Origin: Bacteroidia bacterium
Lineage (GTDB): Bacteria; Bacteroidota; Bacteroidia; Bacteroidales; Prolixibacteraceae
Assembly: GCA_025358025.1 (NCBI GenBank)
Contig: JANYKW010000099.1
Coordinates: forward strand, 124,001-188,000
Reading direction: 5' to 3'
Length of the DNA: 64,000 nt
Shown piece after piece: positions 50,574 through 59,316 of this stretch (positions are counted from its first letter, which is position 1; every line of letters starts with the position of its first letter). The translations under genes and the position numbers were made by a program. The notes beneath the pieces were generated by a model, which saw only the letters and a list, made by a program, of their open reading frames with translations, was not told the origin of the DNA and did not search any database.

Positions 50574-51338
50574 TTATTGTTTCAAGTTCTTGATATCTAT
50601 GCTGATAAGATTGTATAATTGTTGCCATGCAGGATGTTGTTTCAGTAATATCAGATGTTGTTCCAGAATTTGTTGGCTATCCCTGACAGCAGGACCAGTC
50701 TGGGCTTCAGGTGGTGAAAGCAGTATTGCCTTGTTTGCTGTTTCGAGGATGAGTGGCTGGAGCATTTCAAAATCAAGTTGATATTCCAGAAGTAATTTTT
50801 CGCCAATGGAATAAAAATGGTTGACAAAGTTACATACAAAAACCGCTGCCAGATGAAGTTGCCTGCGTTTAGCTGAATCAATCTGATAAACCTTATCTGA
50901 AAGAATATTGGCCAGTATGCTCAGCGTTTTCAGGTTTTCTGCATTGTTTGCTTCGATACAGAATGGCACAGTACTGAAATCCACCTCTTTTTGTTTGGAC
51001 AGTGTTTGCAGTGGATAGAAAACGCCAAAATTTTCTGAAACATTGGAAAGAATATCAATGGATACACTTCCTGACGTATGGACAACCAGTTGTTTCCTGA
51101 TGCCGGAGCCTGAAAGTACTTCAGGAATAGCATCTTCAGATACTGCAAGAATGTAAAGATCAGCATCCAGTCTGATCTCTTCCCTGGAAGTTGTAAAGCT
51201 GCAACCCAGCAGACCTGATAATTGGGAACCACTTGTTTCAGAACGTCCAAAAACCTGAATAATTTCTACCTGTTTGCTACGAAGAGAAATTCCAAGACGT
51301 GTAGCTAAATTTCCTGTACCGAGTAATACGATTCGCAT
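50574..51338 (-). CDS. DUF2520 Rossmann-fold protein
   Basis: This 254-residue protein starts MRIVLLGTGNLATRLGISL (GxGxxA NAD(P)-binding motif) and continues DLYILAVSEDAIPEV, LVVHTSGSVSI and VFYPLQTLSKQ. A C-terminal helical DUF2520 domain follows (RRQLHLAAVFVCNFVNHFYSIGEKLL). The architecture resembles ketopantoate or pyrroline-carboxylate reductase-like proteins. The substrate is unknown. It is first of the DUF2520-KdsC-RlmD run. Confidence 0.9.
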   Translation of the reverse strand: MRIVLLGTGNLATRLGISLRSKQVEIIQVFGRSETSGSQLSGLLGCSFTTSREEIRLDADLYILAVSEDAIPEVLSGSGIRKQLVVHTSGSVSIDILSNVSENFGVFYPLQTLSKQKEVDFSTVPFCIEANNAENLKTLSILANILSDKVYQIDSAKRRQLHLAAVFVCNFVNHFYSIGEKLLLEYQLDFEMLQPLILETANKAILLSPPEAQTGPAVRDSQQILEQHLILLKQHPAWQQLYNLISIDIKNLKQ

Positions 51339-51397
51339 TCACTGTTTTTTTTTGCAAAAATAGGGTAATTATCATTAAATCGTTAAGTTATAAAGTT

Positions 51398-51405
51398 TAA
51401 CTTTG
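51398..51405 (+). promoter_or_regulatory. Putative -7 box of the pyruvate phosphate dikinase gene
   Basis: TAACTTTG matches TAnnTTTG, 46 bases before the ATG. At 20 bases upstream lies TTAA rather than TTTG. Confidence 0.4.
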
Positions 51406-51451
51406 CAGGCAATTTTTAAGGGAAACAATTTTCAAATCAAATATTTATTTT

Positions 51452-54163
51452 ATGACGAAGTATGTTTATACGTTTGGCAACGGCCAGGCTGAAGGTCGTG
51501 CAGAGATGAAAAATTTGCTGGGTGGCAAAGGCGCCAACCTGGCAGAGATGAATCTGATCGGTGTTCCTGTTCCCCCTGGATTCACCATTACCACAGATGT
51601 TTGTACAGAGTTTACCTCAAAAGGAAGAAAAGCCGCATTTGATCTGATTGAAAAAGATGTGCAGGCAGCTGTAGCATACATCGAAAATATTACAGGAACA
51701 AAATTCGGTTCCAAAGAGAATCCATGTCTTGTTTCTGTTCGTTCCGGTGCCAGGGCATCCATGCCCGGTATGATGGACACGATCCTTAACCTGGGATTAA
51801 ATGATCTTGCGGTGGAAGGTATCGCACTGAAATCTGGCAATCCGCGTTTTGCCTGGGATTCCTACCGCCGGTTTGTACAGATGTACGGAGACGTCGTTTT
51901 GGGTATGAAGCCTCACAGCAAAACTGATATTGATCCTTTTGAGGAGATCATTGAACACATGAAAGAGGAAGTTGGTATCAAAGAAGACACCGACTTCACC
52001 GTTGATAACCTTAAAACATTGGTTCTTCGATTTAAAGCAGCTGTATTAAAGGTGACTGGTAAAGATTTCCCGGTTGATCCATGGGAGCAGCTATGGGGTG
52101 CTGTTGCTGCTGTATTCGAAAGCTGGATGAACGACAGGGCGATATATTACAGGAGACTCAATAATATCCCGGTCGAATGGGGTACAGCTGTGAACGTACA
52201 AGCGATGGTTTTTGGCAATATGGGCGGTAATTCTGCTACTGGTGTTGGTTTTACGCGTGACGCTTCAACAGGTGAGAATATGTTTATAGGAGAATACCTG
52301 ATCAATGCGCAAGGAGAAGATGTTGTAGCCGGAATTCGGACTCCACAACAGATTACCAAAATCGGATCACAGCGCTGGGCTGAACTGCAAAATGTATCTG
52401 AGGAAGAACGGGCTTCCAAATTCCCATCTCTGGAGGAGACCATGCCAAAAGCATACAGCCAGCTGATGGAGATCCAGGAAAAACTGGAGAATCACTACAA
52501 AGATATGCAGGACATCGAGTTTACCATTCAGGATGGAAAATTGTGGTTATTGCAAACCCGTAACGGCAAACGCACGGGTGCAGCCATGTTGAAAATTGCT
52601 GTTGACCTCCTTGGTGAAGGTAAAATCGACGAAAAAGCTGCTATGTTGCGTGTTGAACCTAATAAACTGGATGAACTTCTGCACCCTGTTTTTGATGTTA
52701 ATGCACTTAAGACAGCTTTGTTGATAAGCAAAGGACTTCCTGCATCTCCGGGTGCAGCTACCGGACAGATTGTCTTCTTTGCTGATGAGGCAAAAAATTA
52801 TGAAAACTCAATCCTGGTAAGAATTGAGACCTCTCCTGAAGATCTGGAGGGAATGAATATTGCACGTGGTATCCTGACAGCCCGCGGAGGTATGACTTCG
52901 CATGCTGCAGTTGTTGCACGGGGTATGGGAAAATGTTGTGTTTCAGGTGCCGGTACGTTGAGGATCAATTACAAGACCCGTACCATGGAAGCCGGTGGCA
53001 AAATTTACAACGAAGGCGACTGGATCTCTCTGAACGGTTCAACAGGTGAAGTTTTTGACGGGAAAGTAAAAACACAGGAAGCTACCATCAGTGATGATTT
53101 TGCCAAGATCATGGAACTGGCAGATAAATTTACCCGTATGTCTGTTCGTACAAATGCGGATACTCCTCATGATGCACAGGTCGCCCGTCAGTTTGGAGCC
53201 AGGGGAATCGGTCTTTGCCGTACAGAACACATGTTCTTTGAAGGAGCACGTATCAAAGCGATGCGCGAGATGATCCTTTCGTCAAGCATGGAAGGAAGAA
53301 AAGAGGCCTTGGCGAAATTGCTTCCTTACCAGCGTGCCGATTTTGAAGGAATCTTCGAAGCAATGGCTGGATTTGGCGTAACGGTTCGCTTGTTGGATCC
53401 GCCATTGCATGAATTTGTTCCTCACGAAACAGCGATGCAACAAGAGCTTGCTGATGAGATGGGAATTACCCTGGACCAGATCAAACTCAAAGTTCATGAT
53501 CTGGAAGAGTTCAATCCGATGTTGGGTCACCGTGGATGCCGACTGGGTATTACTTATCCGGAAATTACAGAGATGCAGGCCCGTGCCATCATCGAAGCGG
53601 CCCTTAACCTTAAAGCCAGAGGCGTGGATGCACGTCCGGAGATTATGGTACCACTGGTTGGCACAATCGCCGAGCTTAAAAATCAGACAGAAGTAATCCA
53701 TTCAACGGTCCGCAAGGTATTCGCGGAAAGAAACGATAAAATTGATTACCTGGTCGGAACCATGATTGAAGTCCCCAGGGCTGCACTTACCGCAGAGGTA
53801 ATTGCCAACGAGGCTGACTTCTTCTCATTCGGTACCAATGACCTTACGCAGATGACCATGGGATTCTCCCGCGATGATGCAGGTAAATTCCTTCCTGATT
53901 ACCTGGACAGAGGAATTCTGAAACATGATCCTTTCCAGATCCTTGATCAGCAAGGTGTTGGATTGCTGGTTGAGATGGGAGTTACCAAAGGTCGTTCAAC
54001 CAAGCCTGGACTAAAAATAGGAATCTGCGGCGAGCATGGCGGAGAACCAAGCTCAGTCGAATTCTGCGACAAAGTCGGTTTAGACTATGTTAGTTGCTCT
54101 CCTTTCCGTGTACCAATTGCACGCCTGGCAGCTGCTCAGGCCAATGTAAAAAAGAATGCATAG
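51452..54163 (+). CDS. ppdK: Pyruvate, phosphate dikinase
   Basis: This 903-residue enzyme interconverts pyruvate + ATP + Pi and phosphoenolpyruvate + AMP + PPi. It has the N-terminal ATP-grasp domain (KNLLGGKGANLAEMN; SVRSGARASMPGMMDTILNLG; GNMGGNSATGVGFTRDASTGE), the swivelling phosphohistidine domain (TARGGMTSHAAVVARGMGKCCVSG; catalytic His) and the C-terminal PEP-binding TIM barrel (GLCRTEHMFF; RLLDPPLHEF; GTMIEVPRAAL; FFSFGTNDLTQMTMGFSRDD; GICGEHGG). Length matches the family. It is typical of anaerobes using PPi-linked glycolysis. A terminator follows. Confidence 0.97.
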   Translation: MTKYVYTFGNGQAEGRAEMKNLLGGKGANLAEMNLIGVPVPPGFTITTDVCTEFTSKGRKAAFDLIEKDVQAAVAYIENITGTKFGSKENPCLVSVRSGARASMPGMMDTILNLGLNDLAVEGIALKSGNPRFAWDSYRRFVQMYGDVVLGMKPHSKTDIDPFEEIIEHMKEEVGIKEDTDFTVDNLKTLVLRFKAAVLKVTGKDFPVDPWEQLWGAVAAVFESWMNDRAIYYRRLNNIPVEWGTAVNVQAMVFGNMGGNSATGVGFTRDASTGENMFIGEYLINAQGEDVVAGIRTPQQITKIGSQRWAELQNVSEEERASKFPSLEETMPKAYSQLMEIQEKLENHYKDMQDIEFTIQDGKLWLLQTRNGKRTGAAMLKIAVDLLGEGKIDEKAAMLRVEPNKLDELLHPVFDVNALKTALLISKGLPASPGAATGQIVFFADEAKNYENSILVRIETSPEDLEGMNIARGILTARGGMTSHAAVVARGMGKCCVSGAGTLRINYKTRTMEAGGKIYNEGDWISLNGSTGEVFDGKVKTQEATISDDFAKIMELADKFTRMSVRTNADTPHDAQVARQFGARGIGLCRTEHMFFEGARIKAMREMILSSSMEGRKEALAKLLPYQRADFEGIFEAMAGFGVTVRLLDPPLHEFVPHETAMQQELADEMGITLDQIKLKVHDLEEFNPMLGHRGCRLGITYPEITEMQARAIIEAALNLKARGVDARPEIMVPLVGTIAELKNQTEVIHSTVRKVFAERNDKIDYLVGTMIEVPRAALTAEVIANEADFFSFGTNDLTQMTMGFSRDDAGKFLPDYLDRGILKHDPFQILDQQGVGLLVEMGVTKGRSTKPGLKIGICGEHGGEPSSVEFCDKVGLDYVSCSPFRVPIARLAAAQANVKKNA

Positions 54164-54214
54164 GAATGTGATTTAGATTTTTTTACTTGTAAGTGATCTA
54201 AATTGTAATAATTA

Positions 54215-54247
54215 CAAAAAAAGGGGGTCTTAACGGACTCCTTTTTT
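54215..54247 (+). terminator. Intrinsic terminator after ppdK
   Basis: AAAAAGGGGGTC / GACTCCTTTTT forms a stem with one G-U pair and a short loop, with a T-run at its 3' end, about 50 bases after the ppdK stop. Confidence 0.85.
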
Positions 54248-54270
54248 CATATTTACGATCTGTTTTTTCT

Positions 54271-54278
54271 TATTTTTG
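54271..54278 (+). promoter_or_regulatory. Putative -7 box of the ccsBA gene
   Basis: TATTTTTG matches TAnnTTTG, 127 bases upstream of the ATG at 54406. No TTTG is present at 19-21 bases further upstream. Confidence 0.35.
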
Positions 54279-54405
54279 CTGAACTATTTGGGCGTTATGT
54301 TTATGAAGAAGTGCAATTGATTATATCTTGTATTTTATTTGCTCAGGATTTTATAACAGTTAAATAGCCTATCAGAATTTTTAATTTTTCATTATTTATT
54401 ACGCT

Positions 54406-57108
54406 ATGATTGAACAATTGAAGAAGACTATATTTTCCATTTCTACTGCAGGTTTTGGCTTGCTTTTACTTGCCGTAATTCTTGGATTTGCCACTTTTGT
54501 TGAGAGTGCGCACGGAGCTGAAGCTGCTAAAGCATTGGTTTACGGATCATACTGGTTTGAATTGTTACTGGTATTTTTATCTGTTTCCATGACCGTAATT
54601 TATTTCCGGAAGAAATTGTACAGAAAAGAAAAAATGACGGTCGGACTTTTTCATCTTGCTTTTATTTTGATGATCATTGGAGCAGGAGTAACCAGGTACG
54701 TTGGTGAGGAGGGAGTTATTCACATCAGGGAAGGTGAGTCATCTTCTGAATTAATTACTTCTGACCAGTATTTTCATATGTTGCTGTCAAAAGGAGATCA
54801 GAATCTTGAGGCAGAGCAAAAAGTATTATTGACACCCTACTCAGAGAATGCAATCAGTGCCACCTTTGAAATTGAAGGAAAGAAGCTGAAAGTCAGATCT
54901 GTAGAATTCCTTATGAATGTCGGTTCAGGCAGTCAGCCAGGATCCTCCATGGGGAATATGAAGCAGGGGAAAGGAGCCAGGATTCGCCTGTCTGATGGAT
55001 TAAAAGAAGAATTTGTTACTGTTGTTATCAGTGATGAAGGCGAACCTTCATCGTTAAAGGGTCAGTTTGACGGCGCTGATTATGAAATGTGGATTGGTCC
55101 AAAAGTTCAATCATTGCCATTCGCTATACATTTAAAGGATTTTCAATTGGCTCGTTACCCTGGATCCATGAGTCCTTCTTCTTACAAAAGTGAGGTTACC
55201 TTGATAGACAAAGAAAAGGGCGTCAATATGGACTTCTCTATTTATATGAACAATGTCTTGAAGCACAGGGGTTATCGTTTCTACCAGTCTTCCTTTGACC
55301 AGGATGAAAAGGGAACCATACTCTCAGTTAATAAGGATATGCCCGGTACGATTCTTACCTACATTGGATACTTTCTTTTATTCACCGCGATTCTCCTGTC
55401 TATTTTCAATAAAAAAAGCCATTTCTATCGCCTGATGGAGAAAGCTTCCAGGCCGGTTTCAGCTATGATGCTGTTTATTCTGCTATTCTGTGCCGGACAG
55501 ACAATAGGAGCTGAAGTCCCGAAACAGGCAGCCAAAGAGTTTGCCGAAGTCTGGGTTCAGGGACATGATGGCAGGGTAAAACCATTCAGTACGCTGGCCT
55601 ATGAGGTCGTAATGAAGATCTCCAGAGAGGAGAAATTAAATGGGTTATCTCCGGAACAGGCAGTATTGAGTATGATTGCATATCCCGAAGAATGGCAAAA
55701 AATTCCGATGATCGTCCTTTCCGAAAAGAAGATTGAACAGCTTCTCGGACTCTCCTCAGGGAAAGCCTCATTTGCTGATTTCTTTGATGCCCAGGGCAAT
55801 TATAAGATGATGAAAGTGGTTGGCGAAGCCTACGCAAAACAGCCTTCCCAGCGTGGAACGTTTGACAACGCCATCATCAAGGTGGACGACAGGCTCAATG
55901 TCGCATACCTGGTGTTCAAAGGAGAAATGCTGCGGTTATTTCCTTCGACAGACAAGAAGAATACAACATGGGAAGATCTTGCCACTGCACCTGCGTCAAC
56001 GTCCGGAGCCATGATGAGCAAAGTCTTTTCTGATTATATCAACGCTGTGCAGAACAACGATGCCTCACGTCAGAAAGCTGATCTCGCCTTAATAGCACAG
56101 TTTCAGAATAAGCTCGGATCAGACATCATTCCTGCTGCCGCCAAGGGGAAACTGGAAATTCTTTACAATCACGTGAATATTTTCAAAAATCTCTCATCCC
56201 TCTATCTGCTGACAGGGCTGATTTTGATGATATTCTACTTCAGAGCCCTGCTCACTACCGGTTCGATGAGTCATAAAGTTGCTTTATATACAGGCTGGAT
56301 TTTTGTTGCAGGGTTTTTTCTGCATTCAATTGGCCTGATTACCCGTGGATATATTGCAGGGCATATGCCATGGAGTGATGGCTACGAATCCATGATCTAC
56401 ATTGCATGGGCGGGTATGCTGGCAGGATTAATCTTTGCCAGAAGGAATCCAATGGTCATGGGTGCAGCTGCCTTGCTTTCCGGACTCACCCTGTTTGTTG
56501 CACAGATGAGTTGGTTGAATCCTGAGATTACGAATTTGGTGCCAGTATTGAAATCATACTGGCTCGCCATCCACGTTGCAGTTATCACCGCCAGCTATGG
56601 ATTTCTTGGTGTTAGTGCCATCATTGGATTGCTGAATCTACTCCTGGCCAGTTTGGTGAAACCAAAGAGCAGAGAGCGGGTCCAGCGCAATATCCGCCAT
56701 ATGACATGGATCAATGAGGCTGCGATGACTCTGGGCTTATACCTTCTTACCATCGGGACATTCCTTGGGGCAATCTGGGCCAACGAATCATGGGGAAGAT
56801 ACTGGGGATGGGATCCTAAAGAGACCTGGTCTCTCGTAACTATTCTTGTTTATGCATTCATTGTTCATATGCGTATGATGCCCGGGTACAGGGGATGGTT
56901 TGCGCTGAATCTCGCTTCGGTAGCCGGTTTCTTCAGCGTTCTGATGACCTATTTGGGCGTAAACTATTATCTTTCAGGCCTTCATTCCTACGGTAGTGGC
57001 AGTGCCTCTTCCTTCCCTGTTGCTTTGATCGTTGTGATCGTTGTGGTTGGAGGTGTAGCCTGGAAAGCCTACAACAATCATTCAAAAATTGATCTAAAAG
57101 AAGATTAA
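54406..57108 (+). CDS. Fused CcsBA cytochrome c maturation protein (ResB-CcsA)
   Basis: This 900-residue integral membrane protein is a fusion of ResB (CcsB) and CcsA. The N-terminal ResB part has helices at about 15-35, 45-65 and 80-98 and a large periplasmic domain. A further helix follows (LTYIGYFLLFTAILLSIF), then a second extracytoplasmic region. The CcsA part is C-terminal, with several helices (LYLLTGLILMIFYFRALL; WIFVAGFFLHSIGLITRG) and the WWD-type haem-handling motif WANESWGRYWGWDPKETWSL, plus histidines in AIHVAVITASYG and IVHMRMM. It exports haem and ligates it to CxxCH apocytochromes (system II), consistent with the seven-haem cytochrome in this window. Confidence 0.92.
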   Translation: MIEQLKKTIFSISTAGFGLLLLAVILGFATFVESAHGAEAAKALVYGSYWFELLLVFLSVSMTVIYFRKKLYRKEKMTVGLFHLAFILMIIGAGVTRYVGEEGVIHIREGESSSELITSDQYFHMLLSKGDQNLEAEQKVLLTPYSENAISATFEIEGKKLKVRSVEFLMNVGSGSQPGSSMGNMKQGKGARIRLSDGLKEEFVTVVISDEGEPSSLKGQFDGADYEMWIGPKVQSLPFAIHLKDFQLARYPGSMSPSSYKSEVTLIDKEKGVNMDFSIYMNNVLKHRGYRFYQSSFDQDEKGTILSVNKDMPGTILTYIGYFLLFTAILLSIFNKKSHFYRLMEKASRPVSAMMLFILLFCAGQTIGAEVPKQAAKEFAEVWVQGHDGRVKPFSTLAYEVVMKISREEKLNGLSPEQAVLSMIAYPEEWQKIPMIVLSEKKIEQLLGLSSGKASFADFFDAQGNYKMMKVVGEAYAKQPSQRGTFDNAIIKVDDRLNVAYLVFKGEMLRLFPSTDKKNTTWEDLATAPASTSGAMMSKVFSDYINAVQNNDASRQKADLALIAQFQNKLGSDIIPAAAKGKLEILYNHVNIFKNLSSLYLLTGLILMIFYFRALLTTGSMSHKVALYTGWIFVAGFFLHSIGLITRGYIAGHMPWSDGYESMIYIAWAGMLAGLIFARRNPMVMGAAALLSGLTLFVAQMSWLNPEITNLVPVLKSYWLAIHVAVITASYGFLGVSAIIGLLNLLLASLVKPKSRERVQRNIRHMTWINEAAMTLGLYLLTIGTFLGAIWANESWGRYWGWDPKETWSLVTILVYAFIVHMRMMPGYRGWFALNLASVAGFFSVLMTYLGVNYYLSGLHSYGSGSASSFPVALIVVIVVVGGVAWKAYNNHSKIDLKED

Positions 57109-57128
57109 TTATTCCAAAATCTTCCAGC

Positions 57129-57177
57129 ATTCATCTCTCATGTCTCATATCTCATATCTCATATCTTATAACTCATA
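57129..57177 (-). repeat. Stop-codon ladder E10 (single minus-oriented arm)
   Basis: Read on the plus strand the units are ATTCATC, TCTCATG, TCTCATA x3, TCTTATA, ACTCATA (57129-57177). On the minus strand each reads a TATGAGA-like unit with TGA or TAA. There is no clear left arm. It lies between the ccsBA stop and the lipoprotein ATG at 57189, both on the plus strand. Confidence 0.75.
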
Positions 57178-57188
57178 ATTCTCTTACC

Positions 57189-57908
57189 ATGAAGTCTATT
57201 TATTACTTAATTATTGCATTGGCCTTATTAACAGGCTGTAACAATGCAACCGTCAAAAAATCGTCCAATAAACCTGCCGCACAAACTGAGGCTACTTTGC
57301 CGGATATGCATACTGTCATAGCCAAAGATGTTATCCAGAGTTCCGGATACACCTATTTGTTGCTAACCGAAGGAGACAAAGAGTACTGGGCTGCCGTTAC
57401 ACGTTTCGAGGCAGAAAAGGGTAAAACATATTATTACAAATCCGGTATGGAGATGCAAAATTTCAAGAGCAAAGAGCTGAACCGCGTATTTGAAAGTATT
57501 CAGTTTATTATGGAATTCAGCGATCAGCCAATTCAGGAAAAAAAACCGGAAGCACTTAAAACCACCGGTAAGCAATATCTTGGGAAAGTTGATGGAATAA
57601 AAGTTGAGCCTGTCAGTGGCGGAGTGAAACTATCCGAGATTTTTGCCAACAAAAGCAACTTTGCAGGCAAAAAAGTAAAAATTACCGGGCAGGTCATTAA
57701 ATTCAGTCCGGAAATCATGAATAAGAACTGGGTTCATCTTCAGGATGGCTCCGAGGCAAATGGAATTTATGATCTGACTGTGACCACAATGGATACCGTT
57801 GCAGTAGGATCAGTTGTCACCTTTGAAGGGGTGATTGCTGTTGACAAAGATTTTGGATATGGGTACAAGTACGATATTCTTATGGAGGAATCCAAAGTAG
57901 TTAAGTAG
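57189..57908 (+). CDS. Lipoprotein with OB-fold-like C-terminal domain
   Basis: This 239-residue lipoprotein has a signal peptide MKSIYYLIIALALLTGC with Cys17 as the acylation site. The mature N-terminal domain (HTVIAKDVIQSSGYTYLLLTEGDKEYWAAVTRFEAEKG…) and the C-terminal domain (GKKVKITGQVIKFSPEIMNKNWVHLQDGS…VGSVVTFEGVIAVDKDFGYGYKYDILMEE) both look like small beta-barrels of OB type. Genes like this often accompany CcsBA or multihaem cytochromes in Bacteroidota, but no function is established. It lies 80 bases after ccsBA. The heptad array E10 lies between. Confidence 0.8.
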   Translation: MKSIYYLIIALALLTGCNNATVKKSSNKPAAQTEATLPDMHTVIAKDVIQSSGYTYLLLTEGDKEYWAAVTRFEAEKGKTYYYKSGMEMQNFKSKELNRVFESIQFIMEFSDQPIQEKKPEALKTTGKQYLGKVDGIKVEPVSGGVKLSEIFANKSNFAGKKVKITGQVIKFSPEIMNKNWVHLQDGSEANGIYDLTVTTMDTVAVGSVVTFEGVIAVDKDFGYGYKYDILMEESKVVK

Positions 57909-57939
57909 GTAACAGATCTATCGTCATTCCTGAATTTCT

Positions 57940-57986
57940 ATTGCACAGAGAAGCCACAGATTTTTTCTGTGGCTTCTCTGTGCAAT
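57940..57986. terminator. 21-base perfect hairpin with T-rich loop
   Basis: Two perfectly complementary 21-base arms (ATTGCACAGAGAAGCCACAG-A and complement) enclose a TTTTT loop. The T-run is in the loop rather than after the stem, unlike a standard intrinsic terminator. It lies between the lipoprotein and MFS transporter genes. It may act as a terminator or RNA-stabilising hairpin. Confidence 0.6.
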
Positions 57987-58023
57987 AATATTGTAGATTT
58001 GCATGGAATGAAATAAACTGCAT

Positions 58024-59316
58024 ATGACTAACTACAAAGTTTACGGGTACCGTTGGGTAATGCTGGCGATATTTATGGTGATGGTTGCTGTCAACCAGTT
58101 GTTGTGGATTACTTTTGCCCCGATAACCGTGGATGCTGCCATTTTTTTCAAGGTGTCTGATTTGATGATTGGCATGCTGTCTATGTCATTCATGATCGTA
58201 TACATGGTTGTTTCAATTCCTGCATCCTGGGTGATCGACACATATGGAATAAAAGTTGGAGCTGGAATCGGAGCACTGCTTACAGGTTCTTTTGGTTTGA
58301 TGAGAGGCATGGCAGGCGCTGATTTTAACCTGGTTATGGTCGCGCAGATTGGAATTGCCATTGGCCAGCCATTTCTTCTGAACTCCATCACCAAGTTATC
58401 TGCCAGATGGTTCCCGCTTAAAGAAAGGGCTACCGCAGCAGGCTTGGGCACTTTGTCCATGTATATCGGTATTCTCCTGGGGATGGTGCTAACCCCTATT
58501 CTTTTTGCTTCAAAAGGTCTCAGCGGAATGATGAGCTTATATGGCATTATTTCGGCTGCGATTGCCATAATATTTCTTGTTTTCTCGAAAGACGCGCCAC
58601 CAACGCCCCCCTGTGAAGCCCACGGGGAAGAGCGCGCCCTGGCTCTTGACGGTTTTAGATTAATGTTCAAATCAAGAGATTTCTGGTTACTCATGGTTAT
58701 CTTTTTCATCGGACTTGGAGTCTTTAACAGTGTGACAACATGGATTGAAAATATCCTGATGCCAAGAGGTTTTACGGCCTCTCAGGCCGGGAATACTGGT
58801 GGTATTATGATTGCCGGAGGAATTCTTGGTGCCTTGATAATGCCATTTCTATCGGATTACTACAGGAGAAGGACTCCTTTTATCATGATTGCATTGGCAG
58901 GTGCGTCAATAGGACTGATTGGAATAACATTTGCTACCAATTATACCCTGCTTTTAGCCTCTGGTGCCTTGCTGGGATTTTTCCTGCTAAGTTCCGGTCC
59001 CATTGGCTTTCAGTATGGCGCCGAAATTACCTATCCGGCTTCTGAAGGTGCATCGAATGGATGGCTTCTGCTGATGGGGCAAGTATCTGGCATCGCTTTT
59101 ATTTTTGGCATGGATGGTCTGAAATCACAAGTATCAGGATCCATGGCCAATCCTTTGACAGGAATGATTTTATTAATGATCATTGCCCTGGTAATCTCCT
59201 CCCGACTCAAGGAGTCTAAAATATTGACAAATAATGAATTGGTGTTAAATCCTGATTTACAGGTCAAAACTGTTCCCGTAAAAACCGTTGATCAGAAGTT
59301 CCATGCAAAAAAATAA
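58024..59316 (+). CDS. Major facilitator superfamily transporter
   Basis: This 430-residue protein has about 12 transmembrane segments, beginning YRWVMLAIFMVMVAVNQLLW. The first cytoplasmic loop contains DTYGIKVGAGIGALL, a variant of the MFS A-motif. A polar central loop (PCEAHGEERALALDGFRLMFKSR) separates the two six-helix halves, and ARWFPLKERATAAGLGTLSMYIG and DYYRRRTPF are further MFS loop motifs. The layout resembles FLVCR-type exporters of haem or choline, but the assignment is weak. Its stop overlaps the start region of the next gene by 14 bases. Confidence 0.85.
   Translation: MTNYKVYGYRWVMLAIFMVMVAVNQLLWITFAPITVDAAIFFKVSDLMIGMLSMSFMIVYMVVSIPASWVIDTYGIKVGAGIGALLTGSFGLMRGMAGADFNLVMVAQIGIAIGQPFLLNSITKLSARWFPLKERATAAGLGTLSMYIGILLGMVLTPILFASKGLSGMMSLYGIISAAIAIIFLVFSKDAPPTPPCEAHGEERALALDGFRLMFKSRDFWLLMVIFFIGLGVFNSVTTWIENILMPRGFTASQAGNTGGIMIAGGILGALIMPFLSDYYRRRTPFIMIALAGASIGLIGITFATNYTLLLASGALLGFFLLSSGPIGFQYGAEITYPASEGASNGWLLLMGQVSGIAFIFGMDGLKSQVSGSMANPLTGMILLMIIALVISSRLKESKILTNNELVLNPDLQVKTVPVKTVDQKFHAKK

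Noticed and set aside
1200-57177. Heptad arrays as CRISPR
   Set aside because: Units are 7-9 bases with no spacers between them, and no cas genes are present.
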